Shown here in pieces: positions 38,701 to 51,257 of a DNA stretch of 64,000 bases. The notes under the pieces are model-generated. The model was given only the letters and a program-made list of their open reading frames with translations. It was not told where the DNA came from and made no database searches. The first letter of the stretch is position 1. Each line of letters starts with the position of its first letter. The stretch spans positions 16,587,934 through 16,651,933 of the forward strand of contig NC_045138.2 in NCBI RefSeq assembly GCF_008831285.2. The letters run 5' to 3'. Position numbers and translations under genes: made by a program. The stretch is from Nymphaea colorata (lineage: Eukaryota; Streptophyta; Magnoliopsida; Nymphaeales; Nymphaeaceae).

Positions 38701-41700
38701 ATTGAATTATATCAAATCATCGACATCCCTTACATATTTTTGCAGTGAAATCCTTCATGGGTATCTTCTTCATTCATGAATTTTGGCATGCTATTTCAGG
38801 CCAAAAGAAATCCTGTGGGGTTATTGAATTCATGTATTTTCTTTTACTGGAAAACATAATGTAGTCGTTGTTTGCATGTGCCCGATGTTTCAATGCATTC
38901 ACAATTTGCAGCAGCAGAGCTATGTTTTGCTTAACAGGAATCAGAATACATATTATTAAGTGCAACTGCTGCAAAACACACAATCAGAAACATGTACATT
39001 GTACAACTGTTTGTTACCCATGCTTTGGTTTAAATTGTTGCCGAGAAAAAAGATAAAGGTGAAACAAATTTTTCTCCAAATTTTTCAGGCATTGCCCATA
39101 AGTCCATTACTAGCATTACCAAGGAAATCAATTCTGACTTCAATAAATTTTGACAGCCTGACTTATTAGTATTAGGCCTCTCTCCTAGTCTTTACAACGA
39201 GTTATCAAGATCTAGCGTCCCAGCATTATATATAACTTTTAACTGGAGAAATGTACAACAGATCTAATGATTACAATCTTGATATGTTTCAGATAAAAGA
39301 CGAGTGTGAATTGTGAACCCCATTTCCTAACTTATTGAGCCAACTGAAAAAATGCGAAGCTTTTGAAGGTCAATAAAGGATCACAATGTGTATATGGGAA
39401 GTTCTATGGCTCACTACTTTCAATATATTATACATCATTGCATCCGTCCCCACTTAGTGCAGATTTCTTTGCATTGGATGGCCTTATAAAGATATCCTCT
39501 CAATTACTACAGAAGGTCCCATTTTTCTCTTAAGTCTTGGGGTTTATAGGTTGTATCCATTGTCACATATATCGTGTACGAGTATTATACGGTGAGGAAT
39601 TTTTCAGGTATAATACGGCAAAGTTGTATACCTCGGCAATATCTTGAGAAAATCTTGGCAAATTTTTTTAAAATTTAAAACATTTAATAAATCCTAAAAA
39701 TTATAAAAATAAAAATTAATAAAAATATGAAAAAACGTGAAAAAACACGTATAGCACGTGTTTTTTTCACGTTTTTTATTTTCTGGCGTTTTTTTAAAAA
39801 GATGTGTCTAATTGCTGTTTTATACGGCTGACTTATTTCTTGCGTATTGTATGCATTTTTTTTTTTAAAAAACACGTTTTTTGTGACAATGGTTGTACCG
39901 TAAGGATCTCTTGAAGACCCATCCTTTCATGAGTTACTTGCATATATTTTCCATCCCTAAAATTTCTTGAACATTTGATTTTTTCCCATCTTTGGGACCT
40001 CAACCTTAACTAGCTTTTGTCTCTACAACTTAAAATTTGCTTGGAAGGTTAGAAGCTCTTCTTCTCATAAGTTGATCTACTGATTGCATGTGTTTGTAGT
40101 TTTTCTCTCTGTATTTAAGAACTGAGTCTAGCTCATATTCTCTAACTTTTGTGCTTTAATTGTTTTACTTATCATTCTTCCAAAAGTTTGCTGTATATCA
40201 CTGTCCAGTTTGAGTTGTATAACATGGTTTTTCTTTTGGCTATATCAGAAACTCCTTTATGAAGCCAAGTGCAGACTTGGAGAGATCCTCTCAGCATTCG
40301 AGTTCTTGGATTCCGAATCAATGAATATGGTATGGTATTTTATTGAAAGAGCTTATTTGTGTCAGCAATATAAGTCTTCTTCAGTGAATTTTTGTTTCAT
40401 CCTAACATGTGGGTGTAGTGACTCCTTGCGTCTCTAACAAGGAAAAGAACTAAGAAGTAGTTTAATAAATTGTATCACTCATATAATATAGCTTAACTAT
40501 CTTTCTGGTCATGACATTTAAGTTAAACCATAATGTCATTTAAGGCTGGTCGTGCACATTGTTGTGTCAACTGTAAAACTGAGGGATACCTGTTTACCTA
40601 GTGTTTGACTCATTCTATACAACAGCTGGCATATCTTTTGTGTGGAGTTCATCTTCTGTGCATCTCTCTGTATCTATGACTGCTTACCAGTTAAGGAGCA
40701 GACATGGCAGGCCAGCTGGGATGCTGCCAGTCATATGGTAACTTACCATCCATGGTTTGGTCCCAGTAGCTGATGATTTTCTTTCTATTTTAGGGGGCAT
40801 TTGATGGTGAAAAAAGGTTTTGTAGGAGAAACATTTTCAGAAAGAGTATTTAGGGGGACAGGTAAGGGTGATCAATGAGTCAAGCTACTGAAGCTCGAAC
40901 CCTGACTCATCTAGTGGATGAGTCAAGTTCAACTCAAATGCCGAACATGTTTATTGTAATGAGTTGAGCTTGAGTCGGGTGAGCTCGGCTTGTTTAAGCT
41001 CGAGTAAACTTGTCTAGCACATGTATATAAATATTTCCTTATATTGCCCAAATGATATTGGTGTTGCATCAGACGTTTTCTTGAACTCTTTAAAGGGAGG
41101 TTGCAATGTCAAACCCTTCTATTGACTCTTTTATTTAAATTTAAAATAATTTTTTTATGCTCAGGCCAAGGTGGCTCGAGCTTAGGCAAGCTGATCTCCA
41201 GCTTCCAGGCTTATTTGAGCCGACCTTGAGTCACTGAAATTGATCTCCAGCTGAGCTCGATCTTGCCCAGCTCTTCTTGAAACTGGCTGGTGAACACCCC
41301 CAGTGACAGGATTGGATAAAAAGTTTTTGTTAGGGAATAAGTTTTTTGTGTTTGGTCGCTTAGAAAAATTGTTCCTGAACTTTGTTTAGTGTTTGATTGC
41401 TTAGCTAAAGTTATTGAAGGGAAGGAGGAAATGAGGGTGATTTTTTTGCCATGCTCACTCAAGGTGGTGACTGAGTTTAAGCTTTAAAGAGCTATTGATA
41501 AAGTTCGCTAATTTTAGCAATTGTGATGCGTTGTGAAAATCCAAACAATGGTTACATGTAACACAGAAAGAACAGAACCTGAGTATTATTACAGATGAAA
41601 CCTAGCACATAGTCATTACATTTCTCCTTAACTAGAATGAACTGAATAATCATTCCCTCCAGCTACATCATTGGTCTCAAAATAGTAGACAGCACCACTT

Positions 41701-44700
41701 GGAAATATTGTTGGTAGCCATAATAAACATGGTAATACTCAAGCTTCTTATGCAATCATGGGAAGTACATTTGATGATGTTGTTCCATGCTAACATCTTC
41801 AAAAGAGGACCAACCAGCTTGACTATTAGTACTGAAATCAGTGAGGAGACCAAGAATACAGCAATCTAGACTTCAGAGGATGAATCAAATAAAATTGAAA
41901 GGCATCAATGTGAAAACTAGTATTATCAACCAATGAATAACCAAAACCAATTGGGTGCTTTCCAAATCATATGATCTACATATTAAAACAGAAGTAAATA
42001 AATTGACAGTGGGAAACATAAACAAGTCCTAATTTTTCTTACTTTTGTGTTCATTATTTTCATTTTCCTTCTTATAAGCCATATAATTCTCAGCGCTCCA
42101 AGAAGCTTGCAAATGTGGAGAACAAGAAAAGCTTCAACCACACCTAAAACCATACCTGCCAATACATTCAAAACAAAATGCTTATCTGATAAAATGCAAG
42201 TTGATGCTGGAGCCGACTGTAATTTGATGATCCTTCTGAACCCATGGCCCAAAAAACCACCACATTTCTTGAGCTGAGCCAAATAGAGCCACATAAAATA
42301 CCTGACAAAGCATTACCTTGAAGAATGGCTGCTAGGGAAGGACTAATGGTCAATGGAGATGACAAGAGACATGACCTTTTTGCAAACTGGAGAAGGCTTG
42401 TGGATGTAGAACTTGGTCACACTAACAACAGCAATGTCAAGTAGGCATCTGACCAAGAGATGGAATAGAAGCGAGGAGTTGAAGGGGTCATAGACGATAG
42501 GCTTGTGGCAGAAGAGGGAGTCAAGCGCAAACCAGCCATTGCCATAGAACTATAGGTCTATGAAGAGGAAGCGTGGGAGACAGGCAAGCAGTGTGGATGG
42601 AGAGAGAACAGTGTGTCGTAGAATAGTGTTCACATGTGAATCCCTAACATGCAAAAATAGTTTTCCCCAAAACATAAGTCTGACCCTGTGGGTTCAACAA
42701 AAATAAGGTGCAAAACAGGAACCATTTGATAAACTTTTTTTTGAAAAGTTTATTGATGTTTGATACATTTTCTGCATTTCCACAAAGTCAGGAATATTTT
42801 CCCCTTAAGTGAACTTTTTCTGGGGCACCAAATGCCCTTTATGATTCAGTGAGGTGCTTGTCAAATTTCAAGCAATCTATTATTTGCTCGTTTTTTCAGT
42901 GGAAGTAGAATCTCTTCAATCCATAAAATTCCAGCATATCCCTTAGTATTTCTATGTTATTATCCACTCCCACTTGTTTGCCAACCATGTTTGGTAGGTT
43001 TACCATTACCAATCTACAGTCATAAACCTGATACATGAGTCCTTTTCTTAAACATCCATCATGTTCCCATTTACTGGCCTTTAGTTGAATCCTAGTTACT
43101 GCACTACTTCTAGAAAAGACCAATTCAATCAAGAAAGTTTTTGACTATTGTGCTCTATTTAGAAAACATGGATTCCATTTATCCAGTCTCAAATTACCAA
43201 ATATACAAATGATGTGCTTCAGACCCAAGATAGTGGTCCTAATTTCCAAGTGGGTCCTTCTATATGCAAAGAATTCCAGGTTTGCATGTATTTTGTTAGT
43301 TTGATTTCAACTGACCTTTATAACATAAGTACGTGCTTAGCTGATGCTTTGTTTGATTATTTTCAATATGACCTGAGTAACAACTCTTGCTATTGTCCTC
43401 ATCTGGTGCTTCAAGTTTCACTGTGTTGGGATGAGAGTTGCTCATTTTGGTCTAATCATAGAGAAAGCTAAATGCAAATGAAAAAGTATATGTCACCCAG
43501 ATTATATAATTTGTGTGGTGGCACACATAGCATATGGCTATAGTTAAAAGATCAACACAAGTTGCTTATTCATATATTTACAACTGTAACGTCTTAAATT
43601 TTACACCACAAAGACGGTAAGGGCCTGTACATGAAAGGCATATCTAATGAGCCACTGGGTCTTCCTAAATCTCTTCTAGGGTGGTATTCCACTAGTTGAC
43701 AAAATTAGGATCTTCATCTGATGTACCACAAGATCCACCAGCGTCTAAAAAGCAGATATGTTGGGGCCATTTTTTCGTCTTCACATTTACCTAACTGTTC
43801 TCCTGTCAGGCTGGCCATTTGTCTATCTTGTGTATTTTCTCAAGATATGTTTATTTTTCCATGTGATTTTTTTTTGGGTGCTTTAATGGCAAGGTTTTGT
43901 CTAGTTGCATGACATAAATGGAATTTCCATGTATGTAACTTTGTCTACTATTTCCAATAGGTTATTACTTACTTGGAAGGTGTTCGAAACCCATTTCCTT
44001 CATCAGACTATAACTTCTATGTTCTTATTGAGACAACTGGTAGCACCGAGTCACATGATAAGTGAGCTGATCTTTTCATGCTTATGAGAAAATTTTCCAG
44101 TTATTCATATGCTATTTTGAATATGCATCAGAATTCCTCATTATCCAATGTTGTAAACTTCTTAAAGCCAGTTTTACTTATCCACGAAGTTGTCAAACAA
44201 CAGCCTGGAAGTGCGGATAATGAAGCGTGAAGGATCCATAACTGGGAGAATATACTTTCAGATGTTTCTTATATTTTCCATAATTCCTTGACTACGACTG
44301 GGTGGATGAACTGACAAACCTTTTTGGCTGATGCTTGTTCTCCAACATAATTTGAACTTTGCACATAATCTTGCCTTTTCGCAGTGTATGTGTAGACACT
44401 GCTACTGTCCGGTTCTCAGTTTCTATTTGGAGGCGTAATTATGGGGAATTAGGCCTTAAACATTTCTTCAATCTCAAGCTCAAAATTTCTTGCAGAGCAT
44501 CTGTTTTTGAACTTTGAATGTGTTTTATTGTGCTTTTTTCTCAATATTGAGGTAAAATTACATGCATCAATCATGCAGGGAGAAGCTTGAATCTTTTCTC
44601 ATGAAGTCTATGGAAGGTGGTTTGATTTCCGATGGTGTTGTAGCTCAAGACATGAACCAAACTTCTTCATTTTGGCGCATTCGCGAGGTATTTTGTGAAA

Positions 44701-47700
44701 TAATTTCAAGAACAATCTACTGTCTGTAGCATTGTCTCCTCAATTTTGTTTCCTATGTTTATGGTGAAAACATTTTTTTTTCATGAATCTGTTACAGAGA
44801 TAGGCTGTACAACCTTACTGAATGGCCTTTGTGTTTTTCTTCTGACAAAGATGTGTGTGTGTGCATTAGTCTATGCACTGATAAAGATGTTGTCATGCAA
44901 TTTCATGTCAGAGTCATGTCACTTTTCAATGTCGTAGCTAATCATTGATAAACTAAACTACTGGCGTACACAGAGCGATGCTTTATCAGAGCTTTCAAGG
45001 CTTTCCTTATGAATGTTGTCATCATTATATGTGATAACCATCTTTTGAGAATTGCACTCTATCTTGAGGCTAGTTTGTTGCGTTGTATGATTAAAAGAAC
45101 AGTTGGATATTTTCTCGGAAGTTTTGGGATGTTCAATTTTCTGAATTCCAATTCATCTCCAATTTGTATGGATCTTCAAGGAAGAGTTTATGCTAACAGG
45201 CTCTGATGATGTCTGGTCAGAACTCTCTTATTGCTATTAACTGTAAAGGGTATGACACCTAGATTTTCCGTTTGAAGAGAAAACAACCCTCAAACACCCT
45301 AAGAACTTGATTTTATTATCATTGACTGGTCTTGCATTTACAAGAATGAGGCTACTTATTTTATTGCTGCAATTTTATGAAAATGTGGATCTGAATCTTA
45401 GAGTAATTGCATCCATTTCCCACGACCAAATTACACTATTTTTTCTTCTGGATCCCAAATTCAGTGCCTTATGCTACTGACCCTGTGATTGACTTGATCC
45501 ATAACAGAGGTGGGGTCATAACACTGAACCATGACCACGTGCTTGTCACATACCAATCTTGTTTCTTGACTTTTCCACCTAAAATTTGGTTGAAAGTTAC
45601 TTCATTCACATTTAGGAGCTGCACATGTTTAAAAATCTCTTTTCCAATCATTGGCAGTATTTGATGCTATTTGCTGACTTGGTTATTAAAGTTGCCATTA
45701 TTCAAATGGTCACATCTCTGCTGTATCACCTGCAACTGTCTTCCGTTTTTACTTCCTTGGTTCTTCTGCTATCATCTGTTGTTGATGAAATGTTCTTTAA
45801 GATAAATGTTTTATGAGCTTTACCAGTTAGTGCATTTTTTAACAATACTAGGACTATATCAGAGACCTCATAGCTAACTTGATTCATGGGCTCTTGAATT
45901 CATAGTCATTTTTTTTATTTAGGATGACTGGTTGGAGGACCTGCTGCTCTGGTACTTGTGGTTTTTCATTATGCCTTAAACATCTCTTGCATTCATGTGT
46001 ACAAGCAATCAGCCTTTTGACTTCTCTTTGAATTGTCTTTTTCATTTGTAATCTGGGTTTTTTCAATATTTGAAAATAGCATCCTTCTTCTGAAAACATC
46101 CTTTGCCTTTCAAGTTTATCATTTTAAAATTGCAAAAGAGGACCATTATCTGACCTTTCTTTTAGTTTCTTTATTTTCTAAATGGGTGACTTTAGTGTCT
46201 AAGGTATTCTCTTCCTGTCTGAGTTGGTGGACATATTTGTGCTCATGTGCATAACAGACACCTAGAGATTTAAACATGACCTGTATATAATAGTTTTGTT
46301 GCTAAGAACAGAAATTGCTCAATTGGAAATTCTGCTTTGGATTATAAAGGTGGTAATTTTTCTGAAACCAGTGCCACATAGTTACACCATGGAATCTGTT
46401 CAAAATTACAGCTTCCTTAATATTAGTTCTTCAGTGTTTTTTTTCCTCTTTCATGTCAAATGGTGCAGATCCACATGCTTGTTCTTTTTCTCCGCTCTGT
46501 TTCCCCAAAAATGCATTTAGATGGCTTGTCAATTGCAGGGAATTAGTGAAGCATTAGTCAGAGCAGGTGCTGTCTACAAGTACGATCTATCCTTGCCTGT
46601 TGAAAAAATTTATGAGATCGTGGAGGAAATGCGGTCAAGATTAGGTAATTAAATGTGCTTTCCCCATTTATAAAAATTCAGGTTATTGTTTCTTCACAAA
46701 CTTTTTACTTCCTGTATGGGCAATCGGTGTTTGCTTTTCTTGGAGACTCTTTCATCCTGTTGCCACTCTCCTCTAGTCATTCTGTAGGTGACTTGGTTCA
46801 CATTTTATCAGGTCAGTCAGCAACAGTTTTGGGATATGGCCACCTTGGAGATGGTAATCTGCATCTGAATGTCTCTGTACCTGAATATGATGACAAAGTA
46901 ACAGCAAAATCCCTTTGTGGTTCAATAATGAGATCTTGTGATCATATGCCTTGCCTTGATGCAATTACTTGATAAATATAATGCACAGAGAAAAACTGAC
47001 CCAGCTCTAACTCAAAACTTTCAGGTTTCTGCAAAAATTGAACCTTTTGTATATGAATGGACATCCAAGCATCGGGGAAGTATCAGTGCTGAACATGGAC
47101 TTGGGCAGATGAAAGCCAATGAAATCCATTACAGCAAGCCTGTTGAAGCTGTAAAATTTATTTCCTTGGTTGCCTTTTTCTAAATAGATAATAAAGTACC
47201 CTTTATCGCCAAATGTTGTTAAAGGTGTTTCCTTAAACTAGGTATAAATTTCAAAATGGTGCATGTTAGTGAGTTAGAAAATAGCAATTTAGTTCCACAT
47301 CTCCAAAAGTCAGTGACATTGAAAAGATTCATGATAGTTTCACAACGTTGCCTCTTCTGAAACATTATCAGCGTGATAGGAAACTAAACATCTATTATAA
47401 AGCTAATTTATGTCATATTTCTTTTCGCGAATAATTGTTGCTTTTGTCTTTTTAAGTTCACAATGTCCCAAAAGCTCCACGATTATATCAAAAAATCCCT
47501 AAGTCCTGCAATATTGTTTTTGCATGCAATTAAATTCATCAGGAAGCATATTAGTCTGCTGCCTTTGGAAAACCAAAAAGAAAGGATTTCTATTCGTGAT
47601 TGACCTGTGACGATAGTGCTCTTGAAGTTTGTCTTTGGTATTCAGAAGTTGCAGCTTCAATCCTAGACAGCAAGTTCTGGTTGCTTGACTCGTAATAGAA

Positions 47701-48070
47701 TATGAAGAATCTGGTATTCTGTCGTCTTTGCCTTCAAACCTAAAATTTATTTGACCACTTGAGAATCTTATGCTGCTAGCTCATGTTCTCAAATGTGGAG
47801 TTTATTTAAAACATGAAGGCCTACTTGTTCTGTTATTTTTGAAGTTCTCAGAATTTGCAATTCTTAATCAATCTTACAAATTTATTTCCTTTGTGTGCCG
47901 ATGGGTGTGGCACTCTTGCATGCATCGTACAAGTTTGTGCATTTTTCTTCCTATTTTCTAATTCTTTGTGTGCATATCAGGTTCAACTCATGGCTTCCAT
48001 AAAGAAGCTGTTGGATCCCAATGGAATAATGAACCCATACAAAGTTCTTCCTCAGTCCGTACTTTGCTAA
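31147..48070 (+). CDS. D2HGDH: D-2-hydroxyglutarate dehydrogenase, mitochondrial (FAD-linked)
   Basis: Fifteen exons join into 552 residues: 31147-31261, 31375-31673, 32591-32692, 35157-35204, 36217-36287, 36837-36955, 38086-38181, 38274-38383, 40249-40329, 43961-44061, 44579-44687, 46539-46644, 46812-46897, 47025-47150, 47981-48070. The enzyme oxidises D-2-hydroxyglutarate to 2-oxoglutarate and passes electrons to the ETF system, for example during lysine breakdown. The arginine-rich, acid-poor start ([20 protein letters not shown]) fits a mitochondrial presequence. FAD binding is marked by [14 protein letters not shown] and by [15 protein letters not shown]. The C-terminal FAD-oxidase half has [10 protein letters not shown] (His463, His470) and ISAEHGLG (Glu504, His505), the metal and substrate site known in relatives. 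Length agrees with the Arabidopsis protein. Intron 7 (92 bases) is GC-AG. The gene covers 17 kb because introns 3, 8 and 9 hold repeats. Confidence 0.96.
32693..35156. other. D2HGDH intron 3, with transposon-like repeats
   Basis: Contains an (AT)n run at 32719-32745 and another at 33475-33489. Related copies of a CACATGGGTG-type segment lie in opposite orientations (33230-33245 versus 33590-33600 and 33689-33700), next to GC-rich GTGCACCCGCACCCC-like words. A perfect 22-bp-arm palindrome follows at 33702-33746. Together 33.2-33.75 kb looks like a decayed non-autonomous transposon. A 182-codon open frame on the minus strand at 34036-34584 resembles nothing known to me. Confidence 0.5.
33702..33746. 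repeat. Perfect palindrome with 22-bp arms
   Basis: Arms 33702-33723 and 33725-33746 are exact reverse complements around the single base 33724. The core word is CTTATAAGATCTTGA. Confidence 0.95.
39549..39899. mobile_element. Probable foldback MITE in D2HGDH intron 8
   Basis: The ends carry CCATTGTCACA (39557-39567) and its exact reverse complement TGTGACAATGG (39882-39892). Inside is a second inverted pair built from AAAAAACGTG and CACGT words (39730-39750 with 39755-39776, one base of indel). The element is about 350 bases long, AT-rich and non-coding, typical for a miniature inverted-repeat element. A target-site duplication is not clear. Confidence 0.6.
40793..42837. mobile_element. Probable non-autonomous DNA transposon in D2HGDH intron 9
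   Basis: The left end is GGGGGCATTTGATGG and the right end, read on the other strand, is GGGCATTTGGTGC, so the outer 9 bases (GGGCATTTG) match. TTTA flanks both sides (40789-40792 and 42838-42841), a possible target duplication. GTGTTTG(A/G)T words recur near both ends as subterminal repeats. No transposase is recognisable. A second element is nested at 40863-41302. Confidence 0.45.
40863..41302. mobile_element. Nested hAT-like miniature element
   Basis: The ends are TAAGGGTGATCA and, on the other strand, TGGGGGTGTTCA. They are flanked by eight-base sequences GGGACAGG (40855-40862) and GTGACAGG (41303-41310), matching at 7 of 8, as expected for a hAT-type target duplication. The interior is rich in GAGCTCG, GAGTTGAGCT and similar words. 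A related fragment ending TGAACATCCCTA lies at about 48520-48685. Confidence 0.6.
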
Positions 48071-48253
48071 AGGTAACGTAACTTTGGCTGATTGCAGAGT
48101 TCCTTGTTATGCTTTCCGTACATCGTTTTCTGGAATTTAATGCTCATGTGTTAGCATAACAAAATCACTGTTCCTCTTTTGGGTGATAATTGACAATATA
48201 TTCTGGTTTCTCATGCTAATGGATTGATTAAAGGTGCACCATGTTCGTTATTG

Positions 48254-48259
48254 AATAAA
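48254..48259 (+). terminator. Possible polyadenylation signal AATAAA of D2HGDH
   Basis: AATAAA is 184 bases after the stop codon at 48068-48070, a normal 3' UTR length. It was assigned by position only. Confidence 0.4.
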
Positions 48260-50185
48260 CCGTGCATTGTGCTTTTGAATCACTGAACACAATAAGGTCG
48301 CAAATGTAACATCTGTATGTTACTGTATCATTTATTATCTATTGCTGAAAATACTTGAAGTCACCAGGCACCAGTTGTGCTGAAGCATCATATTTAACCA
48401 TCTAATAACAAAGGATTGGGATCTCCCTCGCTGTCTTCCTCTCTCTCACACACCGTGTGTGCAAACATGTTCATGCACCGCACAGACCCACATTCAAAGG
48501 GACACGAGGGGGTTATTCTTCGGCTTTATCTTAAAACGAGGCAATTCGAGCTGACTTCAAGTTTTAAGAGTTCAAGCCGAGTTGAGCTCGAGCTAATGAA
48601 ATCAAACTCAACTCGAGCTCGAACCGAGTTCGAATTTCTTTCAAAACACTCGAGCTGAGTTCGAGCTGGCTCGTGAACATCCCTACTGAAGTGAATCACG
48701 AATGCATCATTGATACCAAATTGAGCAACAGAGTTATGCAGCTATGAACACAAGTGAATCATATACATTGTTGTTACCAAATTAAGCAACAAAGTTATAT
48801 AGCTATGGATTTTCATGTGGTTTAGACTAATTCACACTTGTATATGCATCAAGCTTCCAAGTGAAGTGAAAGAGAGGATCATTACTCGCCGCTTGGAAAA
48901 GCCCTTCTCCTATGTTTCCCACCTTTAGGTCCTTGGGTTTTATCAGCATTAGGCAATAAACCTTAAGTTAGGTGCTTAGCCCTGCCACTTAAGATGTAAA
49001 GGCGTAACGCTCATGGCAATTGAATTAAAGACACTTCTCTCCAGTCTGGTAAGCAACCAGTCTCCACTTTGATTCCTCGGGGGTGAATTCTCTTTGTTGC
49101 AAACGAGAGGTCATCGACACACAAGTTGAAAAGTGGTGAAGATAGCATATCTAGGCATTGATGCAGGCTTTGTACCCTGGAAGATGAGAGGTTGGGTGAA
49201 GGCTTCGACCTTCTTTTGGTAGTGAATCAAACCCTGATCATCCAATACTTATTTTTTTATGTAAAATTTTGCAATAAAATATGTGCATTAAAAAGATCTG
49301 CTGCTTCTACCATCATAGCACTCCTGAACAGTTTCAATCGGCTTGATTTTCTTGGCTGAGGATCCACATCTGAATTTACAATAGTATGATGATTTTTTTC
49401 AATCCCAGCCTACCACTTTAACTGCCACCGTACTCGATGTTGCTTTTTAACCTTTCAAGTATGATTTGGCGGGTCCAATATCCCTTCTTAATCTAAACAT
49501 TATTTACCAAAGAAATCATACCATGCTGCAATGACTCTACTGAGCTTTCCACGACAATCAAGGAACTTGTTGAGTCAGATATCACTTGCCCAAATTGGGA
49601 TTCATAATGAATTCGTATCTCGGAGATATCACCAACAATTACACTCAAATAAATCCTATTGTTTAACAAATGCCATTTCAACATGGAGTATATATGTAAT
49701 AAATTTCTAACTGGTTTATGTATAACTGAAGTATTGATATAGTAGAAGTTTAGAATATAAAATGGTGAAATAATTTAAATCAATGTTACTTTGGTTTCTA
49801 TCTTATTCAATTACAAATTAAAAATATTGTTAAAAAAAGAGGATTCTTTTTGTAAAGTTTATTTCTAACTAGTATAAGTTCCCAACATTTGTATCTAATC
49901 GAGTCCGTTCTTTATTGAATCTCGGTTAGATGATGGACTTGGATCCGTGTCGGGTTATAAAACAGAACCAGATTTGAACTGATTAGTAATTGGATTTGAA
50001 TATCTTTACCGTATCTAAGTAAACATATTCAAAATCAAATCAATTGGTAATCAGGTCTGCCCAATGCATTTACATCCCTAATTGTGAGATCTGATCTAAA
50101 TAATAAATGAAGGTTTCACAGATCTCGTCATTGATCCATTTTGGCTGCATCGTGTGGATTGCAGAAGTGGCCAATAAAATCCATA

Positions 50186-50780
50186 TCCAATTCGCCTATC
50201 TACTTGTTCATGTACCCGAAATCCCAATTGCCCTTGGATTTTGAGACTGTAGGGACGCAAATGGATCAAATCTGAATAAGCCAAATACACATGAAACCGG
50301 ACCCGGTACATCCATATACAAAGCCGATCAGCCTCCTTAAGGACATTTTGGTCATTTACTTGGTACCTTAATGGCATACACGTAGGCGCCAACTCCGCCT
50401 AGTTGAGAGAAAGATAATATTTGACTCGACGAAGGGCATTCTCGACATTGTGAAGGTAGAAAAATTTTCGCTTGATTTTCTAAAAAATAAAAAGACAAAT
50501 TTTTCTCTTCAATAGTGCAGATGGGTGGTGTCGACATTTTCTATTTTTATAAAAAATAAAAAAATCTTATTTTAAACTACATGAACTTTTTTATGTGTTT
50601 ACAAATATACCCCTCTGAGTGCGACGGTTGAACATTTAAAAGGGAATTTTTATTACCCTTCAAATACTCGTTGGTTTTCGCCAACCATTTCAAAAGGAAA
50701 AACTTTTCAAACAAATAATCGATTATAATAGAAAAAAAAGGAAATGCAATTCTTTAATATTATTAGACATGCACCAAGGT
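50186..50780 (+). repeat. Direct repeat R1, upstream of the UBC gene
   Basis: Collinear with 53313-53948 over its whole length with many substitutions and small indels. Shared landmarks include CGCC.ATCTAC.TGTTC, CCTTAATG.CATACAC, TTTATGTGTTTAC, ATACTCG.TGGTT and TATAATAGAAAAAAAA. No coding capacity is seen. Confidence 0.8.
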
Positions 50781-51257
50781 TGTGCACTTTTAACCGAAAA
50801 TTAAATTTAACGACACTAAATAATGTTGGTATAAAATTAAATATCACATTGAAACAAGCTAAAGTAAGGCAAACTATATGCATTTATTTTTAAAATCTAA
50901 ATCTTTGGGCATGATTAAAAAATAAAACTCTTTAACTAAAGACACCATAAATTGTTACCACCGTGAGACATCTCAAATGCTGGCATTGCGCCAAAGTTCA
51001 TTACCGTAATATTTACTTTTTCAAAGCCCTAAAGGTAAACTTGACGACGATATGTAATAATAAATATAAAAGAGTTACTTCCCGCTCACGCCAAAGGTTA
51101 AATCTGTAAATTACTGAGTCCACACAATCAGACAACCTCCAACTGCTCTTTAAAAATTGCTAAGCTTCCTTCGTTTTCACATCGTTGTCTCCCGCCCTCC
51201 TTCTCTGTCTCTCTCTCTCTCGCTTTTTCTCTCTCTCTCTTTCTCTGAGCAGAGGCC

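Larger units (their letters stand above)
48071..51257. other. Spacer between D2HGDH and UBC genes
   Basis: Begins with the D2HGDH 3' UTR. A GAGCTCGAG-rich fragment related to the nested intron-9 element lies at about 48520-48685. Decayed AT-rich sequence follows, then direct repeat copy R1 at about 50186-50780. The last 60 bases before the UBC start are a CT-rich leader. No coding sequence is recognisable. Confidence 0.6.

Noticed and set aside
41983-42365. Minus-strand open frames inside the intron 9 element
   Set aside because: Two overlapping frames of 65-103 codons with a hydrophobic stretch; no transposase or known domain is recognisable.
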